Assembly: GCA_015146655.1 (NCBI GenBank)
Contig: VKHL01000212.1
Coordinates: forward strand, 1 to 32,645
Direction of reading: 5' to 3'
Length of the DNA stretch: 32,645 bases
Source of the DNA: Ochromonas danica
Lineage: Eukaryota > Sar > Chrysophyceae > Chromulinales > Chromulinaceae
Numbering within the stretch: the stretch's first letter is position 1; every line of letters begins with the position of its first letter. The translations under genes were made by a program, and so were the position numbers. The notes below the pieces were generated by a model. That model did no database searches. It was not told the DNA's origin and saw only the letters and a list, made by a program, of their open reading frames with translations. Below, piece by piece: positions 18,418-29,824 of the stretch.

Positions 18418-21400
18418 TGTGCTTACCTCTCTTGTGTGATAACCACAGCTAATCCATAATTTGCACAGAGTAACACAGTTCGTAATCTCTTCTCTTGTAA
18501 TCCATCTTCTTCAATAGCTAAGAGATGTTTAAGTAGATCTTGAAGTAGTAAAGCACTCTGTGGGATCCAACTATTCTCTCTGGATAGTAGATATAGTTTA
18601 CTCAAAATCTGAGTGAGAAGAGCATCAGAAGTCTCCAAATCATTGAGAGAGATGCGCCGAGCGATAGCTTTACAGGCACTCTCACTAGCAGGCAGCCCAA
18701 TCTCATAGAAAGAGAGTTGACGGAGACAGAGACGGCAATTCTCATTGAGATGTAAAGGAACATGTTGAGAAGGAGTAGAAGGAACATGTGTTGTTGTCGT
18801 AGTAGTGGTAGTTGTTGTGCCAGCAGGAACAGTCGTAGTAATCTCCAAATCATCCATTTCTACATCCCCTGCAGCAGTGGTACTGACGGTGGAAGTTGGT
18901 ATGTTACGAGACAGATCGTTACGATATCCAAAGGCATAGAGTTCTTTCCATACAGCCTTCGGGTTATAGGAAGCTGTGTCTGCCAGGTGTTGTAAAAAGC
19001 CATCAAGGTGTAGGTAGCGAGTTGTCGTCCCTCCTGTCCCTACACTCCCACCACTACCTGCTACACCATAACGTTCAAGTAAGTTCTTGACTTGTGCAGC
19101 TTGACTTTTACCAGACATTGTGTTCGTAGCAGACGTGGTAGTAGAAGAGGTAACACCAGAGACACGATCAAGGTAATGTGTCAAGTCATAACTATCCATC
19201 ATCATTCCACTTCCACCACTACCAGACAATCGGCAACATTCCTGGAAGATAGTAGTGAAGGCTGCCTTTGCCTCTACGGTCAACTCATTATCCCAATAAG
19301 ACTTATCTTGGAGAAGAGGTACTTTACGTAGTTGAGGTACACCTAACAAGGCTGCAATTGCTTCCAGTACACTTTGATGAAGATGATGATAGTCTGCAGC
19401 TTTCTTGTTCACACCATATCCACCACTACCACTTCCTGTTCCTAGACTACTAGTGGCACTACCTGATGTAGTAGTAGTAGGTAAATGCTTCTCAAAGATA
19501 TGAACGATTGAAGAAGAGACAACTTCAGGAATCAGATAATAGGATAAAATGGATATTGTACCAAGACCTTGTAAAGCTGGTAGGAAGAGATGTTGCCATT
19601 GTGCTAATTCTCGTATTAAGACAAAGATCTCATCAGCATTGCGACTATGACCCACAGCTTTGAAAACCAAATCAATCACTTGACGAATCAATAACGCCAT
19701 AAGAGCTGGCATGGAATTATTGCTTGTAACTTCACGACGTATCTCAGTAATCTTCATGGTATTAAAAGGTTGTAATACACTTGTATTAGGTGATGACAGT
19801 TCTGGATTACTTTCAATCAATGCACGTAAAGCATGAAGAAAGATGTTCAAGAAGATTCCACGTGCTAATGGATCTGGACAATAGAGAAGATAGTCCATCC
19901 ACCATCCAGCTCCGATCACTCCTCCTACATTACCACCAGCCGCAGCCACCGTGGCAGCTGCTGTAGGAGATACCAAAAGGGTAGTAACTAACCAATAAGC
20001 CATGGAAGGATGTGAGACAAAGGTCTGTTGAAGAGCGTCAATCATACTCTTGACAGCTGGACGTTCACGGAAATGTAAGCAGACATCACAGAGATAGCTC
20101 ATGACAAGTTCTACTACAGGCTCCAACATAGTTGAAGAAGTGGAGAGAGCAGTAGATGAAGATGTCTGTTGCAACCATTGCAAAGCAACTACCTTCCTCT
20201 TCTTTCTCTTCTTCGTCTTATTCGATGGAATGGCAAGAGAATTATTGCTGATGAGAGAGTTCGCGGTAGAGGAGAGTAAGAGAGTCAAGAAAGCATGACC
20301 TGCAGGATCGACTAAGTAGCAAGACAAGAGATGTTGGAAGTTTGCTTCTTGTACCTCTCGTAAATACGCTGCTTCACCTGTGACAATCTTGTTACTCTCT
20401 GAGTTTACACTACGACCAGCAGGTGTAGTCACAATGGGAGAAGAAACATGAGAAGAAGAGGAAGAAGAACGACGCTTGCTATACAACAACATTAACGCAT
20501 TTGCTGTTCGATCTTCATCTCCTCCAACTCCAGTTGTACCATGAGTACTTCCATAAGAAGAACTACTACCTCCAAAGCAATGGAAAGGAATATGTTCAGG
20601 ATCAAATGGAGTGACATCTTCATCATCAAAACGATACCATTTCCCATCTGAACTATTACGTAAAAAGGCATAATAATGCCCACCTTGAGCAATACCAGCA
20701 TGGACAAGTACTCCTTCAAGCTCATATTCACAATCTTCTTCACGTAATAATCCATTTTCTTCCTGTTCATTATTACCTTCTTCTTCTTCTTCTTCTTGTT
20801 GTTTCTTATTAATTCCATCTTTAGTATAAGGATAAAGATTGATTACCATAGGAAAAGCTAATCGACTATTTAACTTGACGGTTTCAAAAGTATTAAAATC
20901 TAAATCAAATCGCTTTAGATGAATGATTAATAAAGGTGGGAGATGTAAGAGAGATGTAAATCGTTGTACAGCTTTCTTCTCTTCACAAACATCACAATGA
21001 ATCTTATTCTCTCCATCCATTAACTCACTACGAATCAATTCATCAAGTGACTCTTCTAATGTCTCTTTACCACGAAGAAGTAGTTCAATCTTAAGGAAAG
21101 GTTCAATATTGGAAGATTGGCTATGACCACAGGATGCTTTGTCTCGTGCATAGAATGGACAATCTTGTGGTATCTTTTGTGTGACATATTTACCACCAAA
21201 GACATCTTCTTGGAAGACACCATCCCAATAGCTTTTCGTCTCTTGTGATAAAGAGCTACTTGAAGGAAGTGGTGCAAGATTATGATTCTTTGTCGCGATC
21301 TCTAATCGATCTAGTAACTGATCATAAAACTCTGCTGCATCATTTTGATGATAGATGTTATAGTTCAAATTCAATGCTGGCTTACAAGCATCAATGAAAG

Positions 21401-24400
21401 GCTTAGGGTCATAGTATTTACGTTGAGAATGCTTGAGGTTAATAAAGATTCGTTGTAGTTGATCAATACAATACCATGCTGCTTCTTCCTTCTCATTTAG
21501 ACGATAGTCACGTACAAGATCCTTCTGTAAACCTTCTAAAAGATTAGCAACATCTTCTAGGCGTTCATTACTGGCACTCTCTGTTTGACCGCTGAGATGT
21601 AAGTATTCGTTCAGGTATTGTTGAGGAACAAGCTTCACTCTACCCGTCTCTTTGCCTAATCGACCTTGATGGAGAGGTAAAGCAACAACTTCATCCAGTC
21701 CAAGTGGTTGGATAGAATAGTATTGAATGCGATGATATCCAAGCTCTGGATCATACCCAATACATTTGCCTAAACGATATACATTACCAAGAACATGCAC
21801 AGCACCAACTCCTCCAATCTCTCCTCCATCTATAGCAGAAGCTGATGGATACTCCAAGAGCAAGAATCTACCCAATAGATCCACTGGATGACGATGCCAT
21901 AGAGTATGACGATAAATCTCTGGTACAGCTAATTGAGTTATGGCTTCTCGAAAGGTTGAAGAATTGAATAAAAACTGCAGACAAGCATTAAGATAGCAAG
22001 TACATCCTTGATTCTTTAATCCAGTCAAAGCAATTGCTGTTGGTTTAATCTCATGAGAGATTTGTAGATTAAAATGATGATTGAGATGTTTCCCAGCTAG
22101 ACGAACTAACTTTTCCATTTCATGCAAGAGGTAGAGATAATAATCTGATGAAAGAGATGCATAGACAGAAAGCAGATGGAAGGCTGCGGTACGACTTGTT
22201 GGTGTATCGCAAACAGCCTGTCCAATTCCTGCTCCTTCCAAGATATCAACATTCTCTTTATCATCTCCTTGAGTACGATGACCAGGGAGGAAGAAAAGAC
22301 AAGCATGGAAGATAAATCGTACCATATCCAATTGTAGAGTTGTTTGTCGTTCTGGTAGAGAAGAATCCAGTCCTAGGAGATGAGCAAGAAGTGATAGATA
22401 ACAGACTAACACAGTCTTCTCCTCACCCAATAAACGAGAAAGAGCAGCTGAGGATGATGAAAAAGAACGGATCTTCTCCGCAGACAGTACAGAAAGCTGA
22501 TCTACGATCTTCTGAACTATCACACTAACTTCTCCTCCTTCCTTCACCTGATCTGACCGATCATAGTAGTAACTGAGAAGATCTTGACAGACATTAAACA
22601 GCTCTTGACAATTATTAGATTCAAAAGGAACATTTCCAATCTCTTCCATAATCCACGTCAACATGACTGAGTCGACTTGGCCCCATTGTAAGCTGAAAGT
22701 ATACGCCATAGCTCGTACACGTTGATGATTACTTCGGAAAACAACATGAATCAGCTCACGTGCGTAGAGGTTACCATTAGTAATGTTAGAACCTAAAGCT
22801 GATCCTTCTTTCATGATATAAATGATCAACTCCATGGCATTCTGAATACCATCTGATCCATTTGGTCGAGTAGCCATGAGATGAGCAACGTAGAGGAAGG
22901 TCTCTAACAAAGTCTGTTGTTCAGGAGATGACAAAGACAACCGTACAGGAATGCGTTGTCCACCTCCTCTAGGAGCTAATGGAACAACAGCAGCTTGGGA
23001 TGAATTGCCAACCTCTTCATCTTCACTGTCAACATCCTCTTTTACTGGTCGTTCTATATCTCCTTCTCTAGTAATGAGAAGATCTTGTAACAAATGAAGA
23101 AGGACAGCATAGAGGGAATAGGAGATTTCATCTTCACTACTTCCTGCTGTCTGAGTATCACTAAGTTGGTTTAATAATACAGAGAGAAGACTCTCCAATC
23201 CACCAGTCAGAATAAAGTTGCAACGATATTCTTGTGCTTGTTGGATTCGAAGCATGCCTCCATCATCTTCATCCTCCAATCCTCTTTGCCTTCCAGCACC
23301 AACAGCAGAGGCTTCCAAAGGAGGTTCCAAAAGGATATCTAAGACTTGTAACATGTAAGCAAGACGAGCTAACGGTATGGTCTTGCTATCCAAGAGCTCT
23401 CTCCATTTCATTAATGGCTGACTGCCTGAAGCAGCCTCACTCTCACTGGTATCAAGACTATTGATTACATAGTCAGTTAAATGACCTTCTAAATGGTCCA
23501 TAGAGAGATGATTGCTGCTATCAACCAAGAAGCTCTCCACCATGGAAGAGAGAGTCGACTGAGTGGGAAGCAACACCAGCACCTCCCATAGATCACGTCG
23601 TAACGTACGATCTTTGACCAACTGGCACAGAGTGAGTAGTGTGTCAAACTTGCTATAATCATCAGCAAGTAATTGAGCCAATTGATTGCTCGAGCTTTCA
23701 AGACCACCCACATTATTACCTCCTAACGTGTCAAAAGAGGTATCCGGCGAAGTCACACTCATCTCATATGAATCATGTGCACCACCACCATACGCTGGAG
23801 ATAGTCGATTGGTATGACCACCATAAGATGATGATGCTGGAGCAATAGGTGGAAGAGCATAAAGGTCATCTGAATAACTATGAGGAATGTAAGTGTTTGA
23901 GGCATGACCACCACCTGCGCTATGTTGACTGACATACTCATAAGAAATTGTAATCTCTTGACCATCAACCAAACGCAAATCAGCCAGACGTGTTGAATCT
24001 AAAGGTTGTACCTCTTGATCAAATATGATACGTACATTCCGATCAAGTTGAGCCTGACTAATGATAATATTCTTTAGATTATTCACAGTGTGGAAAGGAT
24101 GAACTTCAACTTTGACATAACCTTCACTGGTAGAGTTATTACCATTTCTACCATAAGATTGGTTGTCTGTGAGATGGCTGCTAGGATAATAAGATGAATA
24201 ATGGCGTTTATAATAGCAGTGAAGTGTAAAACGAGACATCTTCATTGATGCAATATGGGCAATCACACCACCAGAGCTAAACTTATGAATTGCTTCAGTC
24301 AATATGGTCAAACTGCGAGAGCATAGACTATTCGCTTCCTCTAAGGTTTCGATTTGATGGTTAATGAAGATATCATAGTCATTCGAGGAGACACCAGGTA

Positions 24401-27400
24401 CTTCCAATCCTTTGCCATCTTCATTAGCTTGAAGAGTTTGATAGACATGTTGACAAACTTCAAGCTGTGCAAAGATAATATTGAGAATCTCTTGAGGTGT
24501 AAAGAGACGACTCTGACTATCTACAAAGCCTTCGTAAGCAGATAACAACAAGTCAATGGCAGCTTGTAATGCTTTCTGATCTTCAACATGGAGTGCTATC
24601 CTCCACAATGTAGTAATTCCTAGTTTAATTGGCGGTAGACGATCTTCTTGTTTCTTCGTGAATTCTTGAGAGAGACTACGAATGTACAAGTTGTTCAAAT
24701 ATTCCAAGTCATCGAAATAGACACGGAAACAGTCCAATGCATCCTCCTTTAACTCTGTCCAATTTAGTGAAGGATCACAAAGGAAACGCTCAAAGATGTC
24801 ATAATTAAGTAGATAACGATCTCTTGCTTTGTTACCACCTGCAGCAGCATTAGTAAGTCCTCTATCCGTGGAAGGGAAACGAGTAGCAGCAGTTTGCATA
24901 ATTGCAGAAGATTTATGTAAACTGCGTAAGAAAACAAAGAAAGCTTCAATTTCGAGAGGTTGAGTGCGAAGCAGTTGATAAAGACATCGTACAGCTCTCC
25001 AACTAACACTTTCAACAATATCATCCTTCTCTTCTTCGAAAAAATCTTGCTGTTGTCGTGTTGCTTCTCCAAGCATTACATCATCATCATCGTCGTAAAG
25101 CAAACTATAGGATGTATTTTGTTGATGGAAATGATATGATAGATAACGATGCAGTAATTGGAATCTTAAATCTAACTGCTTGCCATAACCATTCTTCTTA
25201 CTCTCACTTGGACTAAGGGCATTCCATTTCTCACGATGAACAAGACTAAAGCGAATAATCTCTTGAATGATAATTTCTCCCACAGATGCACGATGCAGCC
25301 ATTGTAAGAGCTCAGCAGTCATATCCATCTTATTCAACATCAAGCCCAAGCTATTCACAATACGTGCAATCTCTTCTTCATCGTCTACTTCTCTGTCATT
25401 CGTCTTATCATCAAATCTTTTCTTGGAAAACACTTCCATCGCCGTCTGCAAGGCTTCTGACGACCAACAGCCTAGTAAACCAGAGGGGATACCCGTCTTA
25501 GCTGCATAACCTTGTAAAGCAGAGAGATACTTCGTCATCCAATCAAGAGCCATTTGTCGACCCATCGGTTGCAACAGGCAAAATGACAAAAGATCTAACA
25601 CTGCTGAAGAATTCTTGCAGCCTTCTAATAATGGATGTTGATATAAAGTCCAACTAAACAGAATCAATTCTTCCCACAAGTCAGGATGATGAAGTACGAG
25701 ACAGTACTTGAAATGTTCCAAGGCCAGCTTCTCTGCAAAAATGATCATCTTGGGGAAAACTTCATCATGTTTCAAAACTTCCAAGGCATTCTTCAACAGA
25801 TACTTTGCTAACTCTAATGGTAGTAGATAGAGAATATGTACAACAAGAGTAAAAATTTCTTCTAAGATATCCATCTCATGACATCCTAAAATGGCTTTCC
25901 AAATCAATGCCATATGATCGATTGTAAGTGCATTGTAATCAATAAGAAAAAGAAAGAATTTCTCAGCACGACTAATGATCTCACGATGCATGGAAGGAAT
26001 ATGAAATAAACATGCTATCAAGCTCCCAGTATTGGTAGCTGCTATGTTCAGGCTATTGTTTCCACTATTGTTCTCATCTGTCGTACTTCCTTGTACAACT
26101 GAGAAAGGAGTGGATTGAATCCATTGTAAGAAACGTGTATCAACCAGCATCTCTTCAGTTAATCCACTATACTGGTTGATAAGCAGAGGTTTTCCTCTTC
26201 TCAAAATAGGTGGAGGTTCCTCTCCCAGAAACTTCATACCAGGGTTAGAATGATGCCATCCACAAAGAGGAGGTTCTCTTTCATCTTCTAGATTTGAACG
26301 GTTGAGATAGTAGTCAATATCTTTATCCGTTCCAGGTTTTTCTAAATCAGCTTGTGAGATGAACCACCATTTAGCCTTGGTATTACGCATGGTACAGCGA
26401 AAGAGAGTCAAGAGAGGTTGACCACTCCCTTCCTCCGGCTGTTTGACATACTGAAAGCACTCACAAGATTCCAAAGAAATCTTGGTATTGACAAGATAGA
26501 GTCCATTAACAAAGTCCGTTCCCGCATTCTCTACAATAAAGGATCCTGCTAATGGGCGAAGACCTTTCAATTCAACGAGAAGTTCGTTAAGCTGATCATA
26601 ACCAAACAGCTTAACAATAAGGGATGAAGAAGTAATACATTTCCAAATCATTTGATACCAAAAATGAAAAAATGCTTCATCTCGTTGTGCATGTAGTGAA
26701 CCAGGATTGGAAGAAGAGGAATAGTTTGGCTCATTTAACTGTGTATAGAAGACTGATCCTACTGCTTGAATCAAGGAACTCATGACATCAGTCGCTTCTT
26801 TCTTCAATATCTCATCAGGTAATAAACGCAACCTTTCCATGGTGCTATTCAGCAAACTCTCTCGTATCTTATCATCCACTAGTGAACTGATCTCAGGCAA
26901 TTGAATGGTATTTAAAAGATGTAGAAAGATTTCAGCTCCTAACCAAGGAACATCAGAGCGCTTCAATAACTCTGACACTTTCAAAAATCCTCTCAATTCG
27001 GCAAATTTGCGCGATAATTGAATTCTCACTTGTGGAAAGCCTGGAGTAAAAGTATACCCCAACTTAGAGCCACTATAAAAAGGTATTTTGGGATCGAACA
27101 CGCGACTGATTACAGCAAGTAAATGAGGCATATCGCTCATGCGTACTAGTGAGATACATAAAGCATGATAAAGCCCATCTTCAACTATTTGACGCTCTAG
27201 TGCACCAAGACGAGATGGACTAGATTTGAACAAAAAAGGGAAGAAAGACAAACGTTATTAGAAGCATGCCGTAAAGATGGTTGATATGCATGGATCCAAA
27301 CATCCGAGAAAGGCAAAGATACAAGAACAGGAATCACAGCCAAACACACGTAGACTACTAGTGCACTAGTCATCAAAGCAAGCCTATCCTTACCTTTGCA

Positions 27401-27796
27401 TGGTCATGATCGTGATCACCTTCAACATAAGCTCGCTGATAAAGCCTTGAGCTTCAGGTGCACTGTGATAGGCTACCGCTGCTTTAATCGCATCATTACT
27501 AAGATTCCACGGTACTAAGAGATAATATTTCATAGATGAAGAGAATTAGACAGATCAATAGGAGAAGTGAAGAGAGAAAAGTAAGGGGAAAAGAGAAGGA
27601 TTGCATGCACAAAGACAAGACATGACAAGACATGATAGCAAGAGAAAAACACAAAAAATCCACGACAAAATGGAAGGAAATTTTTAGGAAAAGACTTACA
27701 TCCTTTATTTAACTCAATATGTTTCTGTACTTCCGTGAAAAATCGTATAGCAGTCTTTAGATCCACTTTTGTATTAGGAGGATGATAGCTTTCCAT
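16929..27796 (-). CDS. Giant ubiquitin-specific protease of the USP9X/USP24/USP34 type, five exons, 3411 aa
   Basis: Cysteine protease that removes ubiquitin from substrates. Exons by hand: 27796-27700, 27514-27394, 27219-18427, 18241-17690, 17601-16929; all introns GT-AG, phases agree, total 10236 nt. The first ATG (27796) has an in-frame stop upstream. A long helical N-terminal region is followed by a ubiquitin-like domain near 1105-1170 (VEVHPFHTVNNLKNIII). The catalytic domain runs ~1810-2320: Cys box GLKNQGCTCYLNACLQ with C1814, QNDAAEF box, zinc-site remnants CPFYARDKASCGH and CDVC, His box GGHYYAFLRN with H2254, then WYRFDDEDV (D2271/2272) and a CFGG...NALMLLYSKRR end as in USP34. YYDPKPF upstream of the QDA box matches the USP9X/USP24 pattern. 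A Tudor-like insert lies at ~1855-1920. A VNG-Y domain occurs at 301-413 and again at ~3095-3200. The tail is acidic/proline-rich. The acceptor of the last exon is the least certain junction. Confidence 0.92.
18242..18426 (-). repeat. Protease intron 4, largely a GT/CA microsatellite
   Basis: Intron with donor GTAAGC at 18426 and acceptor AATAATAG ending at 18242. The plus strand is (GT)n from about 18322 to 18364, then (TATG)n to 18388, then (GT)n to 18420. On the gene strand the CA tract begins directly at the 5' splice site. A poly-Asp open frame just before the acceptor (DDDDDDDD) is read from intron sequence and is excluded from the protein. Confidence 0.8.
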
Positions 27797-28252
27797 TTTC
27801 ACGTCCAATTCTCCAGAACAATTTCAATCAATTCGACAATATATTTTTTTTAAAAAATAATCTGCTTTTTTTTAAGAGGAGAAGAAGACTAAAATCAAGT
27901 AAAGAATAGAAAGTAAAGAAGAGAAAGTAAAAAATTCAATGCTGGAGTCAAGGAATAGAAAGGATTGATTGAAGTCAGCAGGGAATCTGCTGCTTTCCTC
28001 GTTTTCCTCTCACAGCAGCACAGCCCGACTAGACCAGACAGAAGACTCAGACAGCCAGATAACCAGACAGAGTGAGAGACAAACAACAAAATGGCACGTT
28101 CATGAGATAAGAAAATCTCCTAAATATCGACTTTAAAATCGAATTCGAACACATTTCCAGTGTATGGAAATACATGGAATTGCTTTGGAGTTGCTTGGAA
28201 TAATAGAGAGAGAGAGAAAGAAAACAATGAGTGGATAATAACTGTCTATAAG
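27797..28252. promoter_or_regulatory. Intergenic region upstream of the protease gene
   Basis: AT-rich sequence with T and A runs at about 27842-27875 and purine-rich AAGTAAAGAAGAGAAAGTAAA at about 27898-27930. It should contain the protease promoter (minus strand) and perhaps that of a small plus-strand ORF. No specific element was recognised. Confidence 0.35.
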
Positions 28253-28447
28253 ATGACAGAGGAACAACGGATACAAATACTTCGAAGCTATTTAAAGTTT
28301 TTTGATACGGAAATCGTTCGAGTAAACTGCTCGACTTGTATCGATGTTTTTGAGGCTGATATCCTTGCCGAATGTTGTCGTCTTTTATCGTCGAAGAAGT
28401 TGCATGCAGTGTATCAATTCGATCAGTTGCACCGCGATGCGATGTGA
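28253..28447 (+). CDS. Possible small protein, 64 aa, not recognised
   Basis: An ATG at 28253 (MTEEQRIQILRSYLK) opens a 64-codon frame ending in TGA. The composition looks protein-like rather than repetitive: an amphipathic N-terminus, four Cys (VNCSTCIDVF and AECCRLL) and a charged end (QFDQLHRDAM). It resembles no family I can name. It could be a short gene, a first exon whose later exons I did not find, or chance; an overlapping minus-strand frame (28532-28047) lacks an ATG start and looks worse. Confidence 0.3.
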   Translation: MTEEQRIQILRSYLKFFDTEIVRVNCSTCIDVFEADILAECCRLLSSKKLHAVYQFDQLHRDAM

Positions 28448-28699
28448 ATGAACCGCGGCAATGGTTCAACCAATAGACTATCGTAGTACCATGTGTGCTC
28501 ACCCTCTCGTGGACTCTCACTGAACCTATCACAAAGGAGCAAGCAACGCACAGACTATAGGCTAGTTTTGGCTATTCCAAAGACCAAAACCCCAACAAAT
28601 TAAATCGAGATGAGCTCAATGATTAACATTTTCAATCAACAACTCATCCAATATCTCTTAATCAAAGATAGCAAAACAAATTGCTTCATCGCATGTACA
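28448..28699. other. Short intergenic stretch, nothing recognised
   Basis: About 250 bp between the small ORF and the stop of the minus-strand DUF4442 gene. No reading frame, repeat or RNA gene was seen; it should include the DUF4442 3' UTR. Confidence 0.4.
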
Positions 28700-29341
28700 T
28701 TAAGCATTCGACCCTTTCTTCTCTGGTTTCACAGAAATCCATAAACGAATATCAGCCTTTGTTACCAATACACCTTCAGCATTGTGAACCTCGATTGGGA
28801 CTTTCACCTGTCCGGGATAACTTGGAAGATTGAAGAAGGTTTCAGGATCAACCTTGGAAGTGGCTGTCAACTGACCACTTGCTTTCTTCAAATAGTCCAC
28901 ATCCATACCCATTGGTAACCAACGTAGATGGTCTGGAATCGTTGATTCAGCAATCAGACCCATTGTCATCTCAGCCAGGTTGCACACGGCAATGGCATGA
29001 ATGGTCTTAATATGATTTTGAACTGACCAACGTTGTTTCATCGTAATAGCAGCTGGTAGAACGCAGAGTCAGAGTATAGTCATTGTGATTGTGGTAATAA
29101 GCAGAGATAGCACAGCACAGCACAGCACAGCACAGCACAGCACAGCATGTGTTAGTGAGTAGGTATTGGTAGTGTCAAAGTGAGAGGGGAAGTGCTTACC
29201 ATATCCAGGCTTCATGTCCAAGACAGAAGCATTTACAGTGCGGAAATAAGGAGCAAAATAACTATAAAACTTACTAAAAATAAATTTTCCAAATGGTAAT
29301 TTTGCTAATTTCTGATAGGTTTGATAAGTTTTTGTCACCAT
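28700..29341 (-). CDS. DUF4442 / hotdog-fold thioesterase-like protein, paralog 1, two exons, 164 aa
   Basis: Exons 29341-29200 and 29052-28700 (phase 1), with donor GTAAGC and acceptor CTACCAG; 495 nt joined. The pattern APYF...LDMKPGYG, then QRWSVQNHIKTIHAIAVCNLAEMTMGL and LRWLPMGMDVDYLKKASG, matches DUF4442, a hotdog-fold family related to PaaI/YiiD-type thioesterases (recalled). NHIKTIHAIAVCNLAE is the conserved helix and active-site region. Family members are expected to act on acyl-thioesters, but substrate and location are unknown; the N-terminal PFGKFIF segment could associate with membranes but is not a clear signal. The stop is TAA. The 147-bp intron carries seven CACAG units (plus strand, 29111-29145). 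It lies head-to-head with a near-identical paralog at 29825-30439. Confidence 0.85.
29111..29147. repeat. (CACAG)7 microsatellite in the paralog 1 intron
   Basis: Seven CACAG units on the plus strand plus a partial unit, equal to CTGTG on the gene strand. The paralog intron has only two full units (about 30020-30034), which accounts for 25 of the 27 bp by which the introns differ. Confidence 0.9.
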
Positions 29342-29824
29342 GATTTCTTCTAACTATTGTGTGATCTTGTTCTTATTACTAGTTCTACTATCGAAGAAAT
29401 AAGCGCGTGTGAGAGACAGAGAGAGTGACAAGAGCCTTGGAGAGAGGTAGAAAGTGAGAGAGGATTTGATCTCTATAGGTAGGATTTGATTGTGAGATTG
29501 TTGTTCTCTCGTCTTCTCCTCCCAAACAAAAGATGTGTTTGAGCTGCGGAGTGGATGGAGACTTTCTAACTTCAACTTTAAGACATTTTACTGACAAATA
29601 GTGAGTTTTCAGTTGTGCTTCGTTTTCGTTGTCTTGGTTGTTTTATTGTTGTTTTGATCAACATATCAATAATATTCAACATTGATCAACTCTCTCCTTA
29701 CTCTCTTCCCTTATTGATTTATCGACACAGAGAAGAGTTGTGAGTGTGAGAGTAATTTATTGGTTTGACTTTCACTGCTGTACTATCTCTTTCATCCGTC
29801 TATTATTACTGTTAATAGCATAGC
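29342..29824. promoter_or_regulatory. Shared divergent promoter region between the two DUF4442 paralogs
   Basis: A 483-bp spacer separates the two start codons, which point away from each other. It contains GAGAGACAGAGAGAG near 29411 and a TTGTTGTTTTATTGTTG stretch at about 29626-29655. No TATA box or inverted symmetry between the halves was obvious by eye. Both genes must be transcribed from within or across it. Confidence 0.5.

Noticed and set aside
28047-28532. 161-codon minus-strand frame
   Set aside because: No ATG at its 5' end, Ser/Leu/Tyr-rich without domain features, and it overlaps a better-looking small plus-strand frame.
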